Of a stretch of 64,000 nt of DNA, positions 6,936-14,896 are shown one piece after another. The notes under the pieces were generated by a model. It saw nothing but the letters and a program-made list of their open reading frames with translations, made no database searches and was not told the origin of the DNA. The stretch's first letter is position 1. The number at the start of each line of letters is the position of its first letter. A program made the translations under genes and the position numbers. Source of the DNA: an uncultured Prevotellaceae bacterium (GTDB lineage Bacteria > Bacteroidota > Bacteroidia > Bacteroidales > Bacteroidaceae); NCBI GenBank assembly GCA_946188345.1, contig CAMHUI010000008.1:1-64000 (forward strand), given 5' to 3'.

Positions 6936-9359
6936 TCATCGTTCATCCCTCACTTCCTGGATCTTCAGCTGCACAGGGCCGACGAGGCCTGCCGGCTGCA
7001 GCGGAGAGTCTTTGCGGAAGTAGGTCCAGATGAAGAAGGTCTTGCGGTCTTTCGACGGGCGTGGCTGGTTCTTAACGACCCAGTCGGGGATGTCTTTCAG
7101 TCCGTGTCCGCGCTCTTCGCCACGGTCGTAGCCCCATTCGAAGTCGGGCTCATACTGCTCGTCGCCTATCAAGCGGTTTGCCCAGTTGTTGGTGACGGCT
7201 ACGGTGATGGTGTTTGTTCCCTTATGCAGGTAGGGCGTGATATCGGCTTCATAGGGGGGATACCACAGGGTGGCTACGGCTTTTCCGTTGACCCACAGCT
7301 CGGCAATGTCGTTGAGTTCGCCCAGGCTGATGGTGATGCGTTTGTTCTTGGCGAGGTCTTGTTTGCTGATAGTCACATCTTTGGTATAAGTGGCTGTTCC
7401 CGAAAAGTAGCGAAGCCGGTTGTCGTCGCTCTTACTGAAATCCGTGAGTTGGAAATCTTCGATGCTGAATGGCGTGTCGACTTTCGGCAAGAAAGCTACG
7501 TCCCAGCCGTTGGTTACGGGTCGCGACGTTTCGCCCTCAGTCCGATAGGCCGGCTGTTTCTTGTAGCGGGCGGGCTGATGGTTGAAGACGACGAATGTCG
7601 ACTGGCCAGGCTGCAGCGTGATGGCGACATGGGTCAGTCCGTCGACGCTCACGCCGTTGTTCTGTCGTGCCAGTGTGATGCGTCCGGAGTAGGGGTCCCA
7701 CAACTCGGGTTCTGTCTGTGATTTTAAGCAGGTGACTTCTTCCGTAATAGCTTCTTTGCCTTGGTTGACGAGGAAGTAGATGTCGGCCTGTGTCAGGCTG
7801 CGGTGGAGCTGGTTCCCGGCGTGTTCCTCGAGGGTTCCTTGTCGGAGCATCATCTGGCACCGTGATAGATAGGTCATGAAGGCCTTGCCCGGCCGGAACC
7901 AAGTCTGGTTGCGGCCGAAGTGCGTACCCCACCAACCCATGCCCATGCCGGGCTGGTAGCGGTTGTCGAAGGGTTGATGCACCCAGTGATGCAGGAAGAG
8001 CATGTTTACGCCCGAGACGAAAGTGCCGTCTGCGGTATGCTTCAGATAGGCGGGGTCTTCGGTATAGCGGCTGTACTGTGGATGTCCGGTGAAGGCTTCT
8101 GCGGCGATGATGTTCTTTCCTGCAGCCTTGGCTTTGTCGATGAAACCGGCATTGATTCTTCCGCTGCCGTGCGACCAGAATTCGTTCATCAGGATGTCGG
8201 GGATGGCGACGCTCTCATTCGTGTCGAACACATTGCCGAAGCCGTAGGGCTCCCATGCCATCTGCAGTCCTTCGGCGTTGATGCGCTTATGGGCTGTTTT
8301 CCAGCCGTTGTCGATAAACAGGCGGCTGATGGTGGCTTTGGAATCTTTGGCGAACTGCTTGCTGAGCGGGTTTTCCGGTTGGGCATCGCTGATGGCCACC
8401 AGTGGAAGTGGGTCGTAACCGTTTAACTGCATGAACTGTTCGCGGTAGCCGTTGGTCCAGTCGTGCGAGCCAGCTTCGTAGCTGTCGACAAGGATGTGTG
8501 TGAACGACTTCCCGAAGTATTGCCCAAGGTGTTCGCGGAGCGGATTGAGAACGCAGTCCCAATGGTAGTTGGATACTTCCACGCTCATCTTGTCGGCTTC
8601 AAGGGCATGTCCGATGAGTTCGTCGGGCAGGGGGTGAGGTGTTGACATGGACGGTGCATGGCCGATGCGATAGACGGTCCAGTTGCCAGCCGGAGCATCC
8701 CACGTAAGCACTCCGTCGGTACTCATCAGCGAGGTAAGATCCTTGGTGTCGGCCGCGGTGAGGCCTTCCTGGTTGGCAGGCAAGGCAATGACGGCAATGT
8801 CCTCATAGAAGGTGGCTTGTCGCTCACGGCCGCTATAGTCGCGGTAGACGGGTTCGTCGGGTTTGGGAAGCTGTATTTGCACGGTCTGTCCGCCGGTGAC
8901 GGGGGTCTTTGTCTTGACGACAATCTGCATGGCTCGCGGCTCGTCAATCCACGGTCCGCCTGTAGAGCTGTAGCCGGGGGTGTTGTGAAGACCTAACTTC
9001 AGTCCGAGACGCTCGGCCACTTCTGCTGCATAGCGCATGGCTTCCCAATAGTCGTCGCTGCGGAAGGTCTGCTGAGGCCAAGGGTTGTTGCCGACGGGGT
9101 AATGGCTCTCCTGCACGGCCGATGTCAGGTTGAATATGGTAGCACCAGCGATGCCATTCTCCTTCATGGCCTCCAGGTCTTTACGGATGCCTTCTTTCGT
9201 ATAATTGGTACCCATCCAGTGCCACCAAACGTACGGGCGGTATTCCATAGGTGGCTGAACGAATATCTTGGCAAGGGCCGACGTCTTGCCGTCGGCTGTA
9301 GCTGCCCAGGTCAGGGCTGTCTGCATCAGGAGCAATGCGATAATAGCAATCTTTCTCAT
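6936..9359 (-). CDS. GH106-family glycoside hydrolase (alpha-L-rhamnosidase-like)
   Basis: A Sec signal peptide (about residues 1-20) sends this 807-aa enzyme to the periplasm or beyond. The N-terminal catalytic region starts with PYVWWHWMGTNYTKEGIRKD, a hallmark of GH106, and continues with GIAGATIFN and GLHNTPGYSSTGGPW. The C-terminal part has a galactose-binding-like beta sandwich (IAELWVNGKAVATLWYPPYE, then NTITVAVTNNWANRLIGDE). GH106 enzymes remove alpha-L-rhamnose from plant pectins and related glycans, but the substrate here is inferred from family only. It is not in a SusC/SusD locus in this window. Confidence 0.85.
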   Translation of the reverse strand: MRKIAIIALLLMQTALTWAATADGKTSALAKIFVQPPMEYRPYVWWHWMGTNYTKEGIRKDLEAMKENGIAGATIFNLTSAVQESHYPVGNNPWPQQTFRSDDYWEAMRYAAEVAERLGLKLGLHNTPGYSSTGGPWIDEPRAMQIVVKTKTPVTGGQTVQIQLPKPDEPVYRDYSGRERQATFYEDIAVIALPANQEGLTAADTKDLTSLMSTDGVLTWDAPAGNWTVYRIGHAPSMSTPHPLPDELIGHALEADKMSVEVSNYHWDCVLNPLREHLGQYFGKSFTHILVDSYEAGSHDWTNGYREQFMQLNGYDPLPLVAISDAQPENPLSKQFAKDSKATISRLFIDNGWKTAHKRINAEGLQMAWEPYGFGNVFDTNESVAIPDILMNEFWSHGSGRINAGFIDKAKAAGKNIIAAEAFTGHPQYSRYTEDPAYLKHTADGTFVSGVNMLFLHHWVHQPFDNRYQPGMGMGWWGTHFGRNQTWFRPGKAFMTYLSRCQMMLRQGTLEEHAGNQLHRSLTQADIYFLVNQGKEAITEEVTCLKSQTEPELWDPYSGRITLARQNNGVSVDGLTHVAITLQPGQSTFVVFNHQPARYKKQPAYRTEGETSRPVTNGWDVAFLPKVDTPFSIEDFQLTDFSKSDDNRLRYFSGTATYTKDVTISKQDLAKNKRITISLGELNDIAELWVNGKAVATLWYPPYEADITPYLHKGTNTITVAVTNNWANRLIGDEQYEPDFEWGYDRGEERGHGLKDIPDWVVKNQPRPSKDRKTFFIWTYFRKDSPLQPAGLVGPVQLKIQEVRDER

Positions 9360-9391
9360 AGTGGTTTGGTGGTTATTAGATTCTGTGGTGA

Positions 9392-10411
9392 TTATGGTTT
9401 AATAATGTTTACGCGCCAGGTGAGTCCGAGGTCTATCATGGTCTGTCTGTCGAGTAGTGTTCCTGCAGGGTTGCTGTTGGTACCGAAGGCATAGCCGCCT
9501 GTGGCATGGAAGCGCACGCTGTTGTCGCCGAGGGGGAAGTATTCCAGACCAGCACAGAGGCTGGTAATCTCGGTGTCGGGATGGACGAGCAGGTCGGCAG
9601 GCGTGTCGGTGCGGTTGACGTCGTAGGTGGCCTTGGTAAAGAGGTTGAGTTTGTCGATAGGCTGGTAGTTCAGTTGTCCGACGAGCGAAAAGTCTTTCAG
9701 GAAGAAGGCCTGATGGCTGGCGGCTCGGTTCATGAAGTCTACTTCAAGGTTTACCTGCCGGCCGAGTTGTAACTTGTTGCCAAGGGAGAGATAGCTGATA
9801 TAGTGGTTCTTGGCCCACTCGGTGAGGTTGGCCGACCAGGTGGTGCTCCACCAGCCGTGGTTACCGTACCACATCACATTCCAGCTGTAGACGTCGTGGA
9901 GGTTGTTCAGTGCTCCAAACATACTTTCGGTCACTTGAAAGAGTAGCTGGTCGCCGGGTGTGGGGTCGTAGATGACGCTACCGCCCCAGGCATAGCACGA
10001 GACGTTGTAGAGGTACTCGGAGTAGAGGTAGAGGTCTATGGATGAGCGGTCGTACTCGAAGCCTCCGATGGCGATGGTCTGCTTTCCGGCGCGAAGGGTG
10101 AGTTGGTCGGTGAGTTTATAGTCGAGGTATACGCGGTCGGTGGCATTGAAGAAGTTGGAGTCGAAGGATGATTTGTTGAGCCGTTGGCGGAGAAAGTAGG
10201 AGAAACGGTCAGAGAGCTGGCCGCTGACGATGACGTTCAGGTTCTTTCCTTTGAAGCCGCTTTCCTCGTCGATGGTCTCGCCGTCGACGTAGGTTCGCTG
10301 GAAGTCGGCACGGGTGTCGATGCCGAGCCGTTCGACGATTCGCTTTTCCTGTGCCGTGGCTGTCAGGCTCATGGATAGTAATAATAACAGAAGTGTTTTT
10401 TTCATAGTCAT
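9392..10411 (-). CDS. Porin-like outer-membrane protein (OprO/OprP-type)
   Basis: The start chosen is the ATG at 10411, which overlaps the mfd stop (ATGA). The longer upstream reading is antisense-like sequence inside mfd. The 339-aa protein has a signal peptide (MTMKKTLLLLLLSMSLTATA), then RADFQRTYVDGE and many amphipathic strands with aromatic girdles, ending in LTWRVNIIKP. This resembles phosphate-selective porin O/P family proteins. The overlap with mfd implies translational coupling, although no functional link between DNA repair and a porin is known. A second start at 10405 is possible. Confidence 0.75.
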   Translation of the reverse strand: MTMKKTLLLLLLSMSLTATAQEKRIVERLGIDTRADFQRTYVDGETIDEESGFKGKNLNVIVSGQLSDRFSYFLRQRLNKSSFDSNFFNATDRVYLDYKLTDQLTLRAGKQTIAIGGFEYDRSSIDLYLYSEYLYNVSCYAWGGSVIYDPTPGDQLLFQVTESMFGALNNLHDVYSWNVMWYGNHGWWSTTWSANLTEWAKNHYISYLSLGNKLQLGRQVNLEVDFMNRAASHQAFFLKDFSLVGQLNYQPIDKLNLFTKATYDVNRTDTPADLLVHPDTEITSLCAGLEYFPLGDNSVRFHATGGYAFGTNSNPAGTLLDRQTMIDLGLTWRVNIIKP

Positions 10412-13400
10412 GTTTCTTTGTTGTTTTCTATGGTACGTAAGATGTTGACTGCCTCTCCCACGGTGGGCACCTGGGCGATGTGCATCAGTCGGCGGCCCTT
10501 CACTTCTTTCAGGTCGCAGCGTCTGGGGTTGGCGGCTATGTAGTCGAGCATGCATCCGAAGGCTTTGCTTTGGTAATAGGGGCTTTCGGCGGCTGAGACG
10601 AACTGGATGGTCATGCGTCCTTGCCGGAGTATGACTTTCTCGCATCCGAGTCGTTTGCCGATGCGTCGCAGTGTGACTACCTGCATCAGTTCCTCGCCTT
10701 CGTGGGGCACGGGTCCGAAGCGGTCTTCGAGTCGCTGACGATAGGCCTGCAGGTCGCGGTTGTTTTCAATGTTGTCGAGTTCTCGGTAGAGCAGGATGCG
10801 TTCCGACGAGCCTGGTACGTAGTAGTCGGGGAAATACATCTCGAGGTCGCTCTCCAGTGAGCAGTCAGCCACGAAGAGAGTTGAGGGTTGAGAGTTGAGA
10901 GTTGAGGGTTGAGAGTTGAGAGTTGAGGGTTGAGTTGGCAGCGAACCAGCAGGCCGATGCTCATTTTTTGTTTCTGTTTTCTCATTTCTCACTTCGTTGT
11001 TGAGTTCGGCCATGGCTTCCTTGAGGATTTTCAGGTAGGTCTCGTAGCCGAGGTCTTCCATGAATCCGCTTTGTTCGGCGCCGAGCAGGTTGCCTGCTCC
11101 GCGTATGTCGAGATCTTGCATGGCGAGGTTGAAGCCGCTGCCCAGCTCTGAGAAGGTCTCGAGAGCCTCGAGCCTGCGTCGTGTCTCTGGTGGCAGTGCT
11201 GCCTTGGGCGGTGCCAGCAGATAGCAGAAGGCCTTGCGGTTGGAGCGCCCCACGCGGCCTCGCATCTGGTGCAAGTCGGAGAGGCCGAAGCGGTGGGCGT
11301 CGTTGATGATGATGGTATTGGCATTGGGTATGTCGATGCCGTTTTCGACGATGGTGGTCGAGAGCAGCACGTCGTAGTCGTAGTTGATGAACCCCATGAT
11401 GATTTTCTCAAGTTCCTCGGGTGGCATCTGTCCGTGGCCGATGGCAACGCGACAGTCGGGCACGTATTTCGTGATGAGTGCAGCTATCTCTTGTAGATTG
11501 GAGATGCGGCTGTTGACAAAGAATACCTGTCCGCCTCTCGACATCTCGAAGTTGATAGCGTCTGCAATGACTTCGTGGCCGAAGGAGGTGAGTGTTGTCT
11601 CGATGGGGTATCGGTTGGGTGGTGGCGTTCTTAGAATGCTCATGTCGCGGGCTCCCATGAGTGAGAACTGCAATGTGCGGGGAATGGGTGTGGCTGTCAT
11701 TGTGAGCGTGTCGACGTTGGTCTTCAGCTGGCGCAGTTTCTCCTTGGTTGAGACGCCGAATTTCTGTTCCTCGTCGATGATGAGCAGTCCGAGGTCTTTC
11801 CACTGCACGCTCTTGCCTATGAGTTTATGTGTTCCGATGAGGATGTCGATTTTTCCTTCCTTCAGGTCGTTGAGTATTTCCTTTGTCTTCTTGGCGGAGC
11901 GTGCTCTGGAGAGGTATTCCACTCTGACGGGCATGCCTTTCAGTCGGTCGCTGAAGGTTTGATAATGTTGGAAACAGAGTACAGTTGTTGGCACGAGTAC
12001 TGCCACCTGTTTGGAGTCGCAGGCGGCCTTGAAGGCTGCTCGCACGGCTACTTCGGTCTTGCCGAAGCCTACGTCGCCGCAGACGAGTCGGTCCATGGGT
12101 TTCTGTTCTTCCATGTCGGCCTTCACGTCTTGTGTGGCCTTGAGCTGGTCTGGGGTGTCTTCATAGATGAACGATGCCTCGAGTTCGTTCTGCAGGTATG
12201 AGTCGTGCGAGAAGGCGAAGCCTTTTTCTTGCCGGCGCTTGGCATAGAGGCGGATGAGGTCGCGGGCGATGTCCTTGATGCGTGTCTTTGTGCGTTCCTT
12301 CATCCGTTCCCAAGCTCCCGTGCCGAGGGTGGAGAGTCGGGGTTCGGTGTTGCCGCCTGAACTGCGGTATTTAGAGATTTTGTAGAGCGAGTGGATGGAT
12401 ACGTCGACGATGTCGCCTCGCTGGTAGATGAGGCGAATCATCTCCTGATAGGCCCCTTCTCGGTTTCCCCCTACCGGGGAGGAGAATGGTACCCTGACGA
12501 GTCCGCCGAACTTGCCGATGCCAAAGTCCACGTGTACGAGGTAGTCGCCCGGGTTCAGTTCGTGCAGTTCTTTCATGGTCAGTGCCATCTTTCCTGCGCG
12601 GGCCTTGTCGCTCTTGACGTGATACTGATGGAAGCGGTCGAAGATCTGGTGGTCGGTGAAGAAGCAGCGGTGCAGGTTATGGTCGATAAATCCGGCGTGC
12701 AGGGCGAAGGGTGCAAATGTTTCTGTCGGTGCGCCGGTTATCTCGGCCAGTCGCTGCCGTTGCTTCTCACTGTCGGCAAGGATGTTGATGGTGTAGCCTC
12801 GCGAGCGGTAGTCGTCGAGGGTCTGCTTCAGCAGTTCGAAGTTTTTGTGGAATAGTGGCTGCTGTTCAAAGTGGAAGGCGATGGCGGCGTCTCCCTGCCT
12901 CAGCTGTGAGGCTGCCGGTGCTATGGTCACCTTCTTGAAGCGCCCGATGTCGCGCAAGTAGGTCGATGGTGGGCAGAGGGTGCTTGAGGCCTTCAGCTCC
13001 TTCCTGATTTCAGCCTGCTCTTCCTCGGTGGCTCCGGCGAGTCGGTCGCTGATGCCCTGATTCGAGAATCCGATGCTGTAGGTCTGGGCGATGGCGTCGT
13101 GGATGTAGTCGAAGTCCTTGGCCACGACGACGGTGTCGTCGGGCAGCAACTCGAGCAGTGTGGTCTTCTCTTCCGCCTTGGCCAACTCCGAGACGATGGC
13201 TACTTCGTCACGCCGCTCCTTCGACAGCTGGTCTTCCACGCTGAAGACGCGGATGGTGTCGATGTCGTCGCCGAAGAAGTCGATGCGGAAGGGGTCTTCG
13301 CTGGCGTATGAGAAGACGTCGACGATGCTGCCGCGCAGGGCAAACTGGCCGGGTTCGTAGACGTAGTCAACCTCTCGGAAGCCGAGCGAGCGGAGGTCTG

Positions 13401-13938
13401 TCGTCAGCCGGCCCACGCTGATGGTCTGTCCTACGGCGAGACGGATGAGCCGTGAGTCGATGTTCCTCTTCGTTGCTACGAGTTCTGCCAGAGCATCGGG
13501 ATAGGTGACGATAAAGTTGAGAGTTGAGGGTTGAGAGTTGAGAGTTGAGGGTTGAGAGTTGAGAGTTGAGGGTTGGGAGTTGAGAGTTGTGAGCACCTCG
13601 TTTCTTAACACTTCCCCGGCGGCGTCGCGCTGCCCGAACTTCACTGCGCGGCGGTAGGATGAGGGGAACAGCATCACCTGCCCGGTGCCTGAGAGCTGGG
13701 CGAGGTCACTAAAGAAGTATTTGGCCTCCTCCTCGTCGGGAAGGATGAAGAGGGTTGAGGGTTGAGAGTTTGGAGTTGAGAGTTGAGAGTTTAGAGTTGA
13801 GGCGAAGATGACAGGGGCGGCACTGCCGACAAGACCCGTCAGGAAGACGTCCTTGACGGTTTTGTCTTCCAGTACGCGTTTCAGGGCCGCGGTCTGGGCC
13901 GATGCCCCATAGAGCGTAAGCAGGTCGTCGGTGTTCAT
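10408..13938 (-). CDS. mfd: Transcription-repair coupling factor Mfd with repeat insertions
   Basis: Mfd displaces RNA polymerase stalled at lesions and recruits the UvrA excision machinery. I start it at 13938, where the ATG overlaps the stop of the GT2 gene, giving 1176 aa. The UvrB-like N-terminal module, the RNA-polymerase-interaction domain, the translocase (Walker A GDVGFGKT, IIDEEQKFG, TATPIPRTLQFS) and the C-terminal domain are all present. Three tracts of the heptapeptide period TLNSQPS interrupt it (about residues 46-63, 117-142 and 983-1021). A fourth short insert, FSSPVGGNREGA (about 482-494), sits after GLVRVP. All four fall where related Mfd proteins have short loops, and each is encoded by a repeat seen elsewhere in the window. 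The motor motifs are intact, so the protein is probably functional. Confidence 0.96.
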   Translation of the reverse strand: MNTDDLLTLYGASAQTAALKRVLEDKTVKDVFLTGLVGSAAPVIFASTLNSQLSTPNSQPSTLFILPDEEEAKYFFSDLAQLSGTGQVMLFPSSYRRAVKFGQRDAAGEVLRNEVLTTLNSQPSTLNSQPSTLNSQPSTLNFIVTYPDALAELVATKRNIDSRLIRLAVGQTISVGRLTTDLRSLGFREVDYVYEPGQFALRGSIVDVFSYASEDPFRIDFFGDDIDTIRVFSVEDQLSKERRDEVAIVSELAKAEEKTTLLELLPDDTVVVAKDFDYIHDAIAQTYSIGFSNQGISDRLAGATEEEQAEIRKELKASSTLCPPSTYLRDIGRFKKVTIAPAASQLRQGDAAIAFHFEQQPLFHKNFELLKQTLDDYRSRGYTINILADSEKQRQRLAEITGAPTETFAPFALHAGFIDHNLHRCFFTDHQIFDRFHQYHVKSDKARAGKMALTMKELHELNPGDYLVHVDFGIGKFGGLVRVPFSSPVGGNREGAYQEMIRLIYQRGDIVDVSIHSLYKISKYRSSGGNTEPRLSTLGTGAWERMKERTKTRIKDIARDLIRLYAKRRQEKGFAFSHDSYLQNELEASFIYEDTPDQLKATQDVKADMEEQKPMDRLVCGDVGFGKTEVAVRAAFKAACDSKQVAVLVPTTVLCFQHYQTFSDRLKGMPVRVEYLSRARSAKKTKEILNDLKEGKIDILIGTHKLIGKSVQWKDLGLLIIDEEQKFGVSTKEKLRQLKTNVDTLTMTATPIPRTLQFSLMGARDMSILRTPPPNRYPIETTLTSFGHEVIADAINFEMSRGGQVFFVNSRISNLQEIAALITKYVPDCRVAIGHGQMPPEELEKIIMGFINYDYDVLLSTTIVENGIDIPNANTIIINDAHRFGLSDLHQMRGRVGRSNRKAFCYLLAPPKAALPPETRRRLEALETFSELGSGFNLAMQDLDIRGAGNLLGAEQSGFMEDLGYETYLKILKEAMAELNNEVRNEKTETKNEHRPAGSLPTQPSTLNSQPSTLNSQPSTLFVADCSLESDLEMYFPDYYVPGSSERILLYRELDNIENNRDLQAYRQRLEDRFGPVPHEGEELMQVVTLRRIGKRLGCEKVILRQGRMTIQFVSAAESPYYQSKAFGCMLDYIAANPRRCDLKEVKGRRLMHIAQVPTVGEAVNILRTIENNKET
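10875..10991. repeat. In-frame repeat element in mfd, with core shared with 2297-2420
   Basis: Heptamers GAGTTGA/GGGTTGA run from 10875 to about 10934. They are followed by the core TTGGCAGCGAACCAGCAGGCC-like sequence and then CTCATTT-type tail sequence. The core matches, with few changes, the centre of the inverted element between luxS and the OMP gene. Translated on the mfd strand it reads PAGSLPTQPSTLN, against PAGSLPTQLSTLN if the intergenic copy is translated. Confidence 0.85.
13513..13590. repeat. Heptamer tract inside mfd (second insertion)
   Basis: Eleven or so GAGTTGA-type heptamers on the + strand give repeated TLNSQPS on the mfd strand. The number of bases keeps the frame open. 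The flanks VLT and IVTYPDALAE match the normal Mfd sequence around this loop. Confidence 0.9.
13749..13803. repeat. Heptamer tract inside mfd (first insertion)
   Basis: GGGTTGA, GAGTTTG, GAGTTGA and GAGTTTA heptamers are mixed. On the mfd strand they encode TLNSQLSTPNSQPSTL between VIFAS and FILPDEEEA. Confidence 0.85.
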
Positions 13939-14753
13939 CGTGAGACGGGATATTTCCTGAACCATCCGTCCCAGCGCAGGCGCATCACGCCGAAGAACGC
14001 CTCGCCGAAGATACCACCCGACATCTTCGAGGTGCCCTCGCGGCGGTTGACGAAGACCACGGGCACCTCCTTAATCTTGAAGCCCATCTTCCAGGCCGTG
14101 AACTTCATCTCAATCTGGAAGCCGTAGCCCTTGAAGCGAATCTTGTCCAGCTCTATCGTCTCGAGCACGCGGCGGCGATAGCACTTGAATCCTGCCGTGG
14201 TGTCGTGCACGGGGATGCCCGTGACGAGGCGGACATATTTCGATGCGAAGTAGCTCATCAGCACGCGCCCCATGGGCCAGTTGACCACGTTCACCCCGCT
14301 GACATATCGCGAGCCGATGGCCACGTCGTAGCCTTCGTCGTGACAGGCGCTGTAGAGTCGCGGCAGGTCGGCAGGGTCGTGAGAGAAGTCGGCATCCATC
14401 TCAAAAACATAGTCGTAGCCGTGCTCCAGCGCCCATCTGAAGCCGGCGATATAGGCCGTGCCGAGCCCCTGCTTGCCTTGCCGCTCCATGAGGAAGAGGC
14501 GTCCGGCATACTCACCTGCCATCAGCCGCTTCACGATGTCGGCCGTGCCGTCGGGCGAGCCGTCGTCGATGACGAGGATGCTGAAGGTTGAGTGTTTAGG
14601 GTTGAGGGTTCTTTCTGTGGAAAGCGTCCCGTTGGGCCGAGCGGAGAGTTGAGAGTTGGGCGTGCCGAGGGCGAGAACGGCTCGGACGATGTTCTCGATG
14701 TTTTCCTTCTCGTTGTAGGTCGGAATGATGACGATGCTGTCGCTACGGTTCAT
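13935..14753 (-). CDS. GT2 polyprenol-phosphate mannosyl/glycosyltransferase
   Basis: This 272-aa cytoplasmic or membrane-associated enzyme resembles dolichol/polyprenyl-phosphate mannose synthases. It has IIPTYNEKENI (9-19), VIDDGSPDGTADIV, the DxD-type EMDADFSHDP and the C-terminal RREGTSKMSGGI. It would transfer a sugar from a nucleotide donor to polyprenyl phosphate. No C-terminal membrane anchor is seen. Residues 31-57 are an unusual insert (TPNSQLSARPNGTLSTERTL and on) between the first helix and the second strand, encoded by heptamer repeats at 14585-14663. Its stop overlaps the mfd start. A promoter of form CTTG, 20 bases, TAAATTTG lies at 14813-14782. Confidence 0.88.
   Translation of the reverse strand: MNRSDSIVIIPTYNEKENIENIVRAVLALGTPNSQLSARPNGTLSTERTLNPKHSTFSILVIDDGSPDGTADIVKRLMAGEYAGRLFLMERQGKQGLGTAYIAGFRWALEHGYDYVFEMDADFSHDPADLPRLYSACHDEGYDVAIGSRYVSGVNVVNWPMGRVLMSYFASKYVRLVTGIPVHDTTAGFKCYRRRVLETIELDKIRFKGYGFQIEMKFTAWKMGFKIKEVPVVFVNRREGTSKMSGGIFGEAFFGVMRLRWDGWFRKYPVSR
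14585..14663. repeat. Heptamer tract with spacer inside the GT2 gene
   Basis: GGTTGAGTGTTTAGGGTTGAG-type heptamers flank a non-repeated stretch (about 14609-14644), and GAGAGTTGAGAGTTG closes the element. It is open in the reading frame of the GT2 gene. Confidence 0.75.
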
Positions 14754-14781
14754 GGCGGTTCAAACATTTTTTATTCAGTTG

Positions 14782-14813
14782 CAAATTTACGAAATATAAT
14801 CCGACCCGACAAG
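14782..14813 (-). promoter_or_regulatory. Promoter of the GT2-mfd-porin operon
   Basis: On the minus strand CTTG (14813-14810), a 20-base spacer and TAAATTTG (14789-14782) match the Bacteroidetes consensus, 29 bases before the GT2 start codon. Confidence 0.65.
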
Positions 14814-14830
14814 TTTTTCGGGCAGAAAAA

Positions 14831-14896
14831 AGAATTGGGAATTGATAATTCGTCATTGTGCAGCCGAATCATCAACTCCCAATTCTCAATTGTCAG
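14831..14896. repeat. Inverted repeat at the 3' end of the GH92 gene
   Basis: AGAATTGGGAATTGAT at 14831-14846 pairs almost perfectly with 14871-14886. AATTGTCAGTTA continues up to the GH92 stop codon. The layout (heptamer-like arms, unique centre, flush with a stop codon) parallels 2297-2420 with a different heptamer. It probably terminates GH92 transcription. Confidence 0.7.

Noticed and set aside
10412..10645. N-terminal extension of the porin-like gene
   Set aside because: The extension lies in mfd coding sequence, has no signal peptide, and the ATG at 10411 overlapping the mfd stop is followed by a clear signal peptide.
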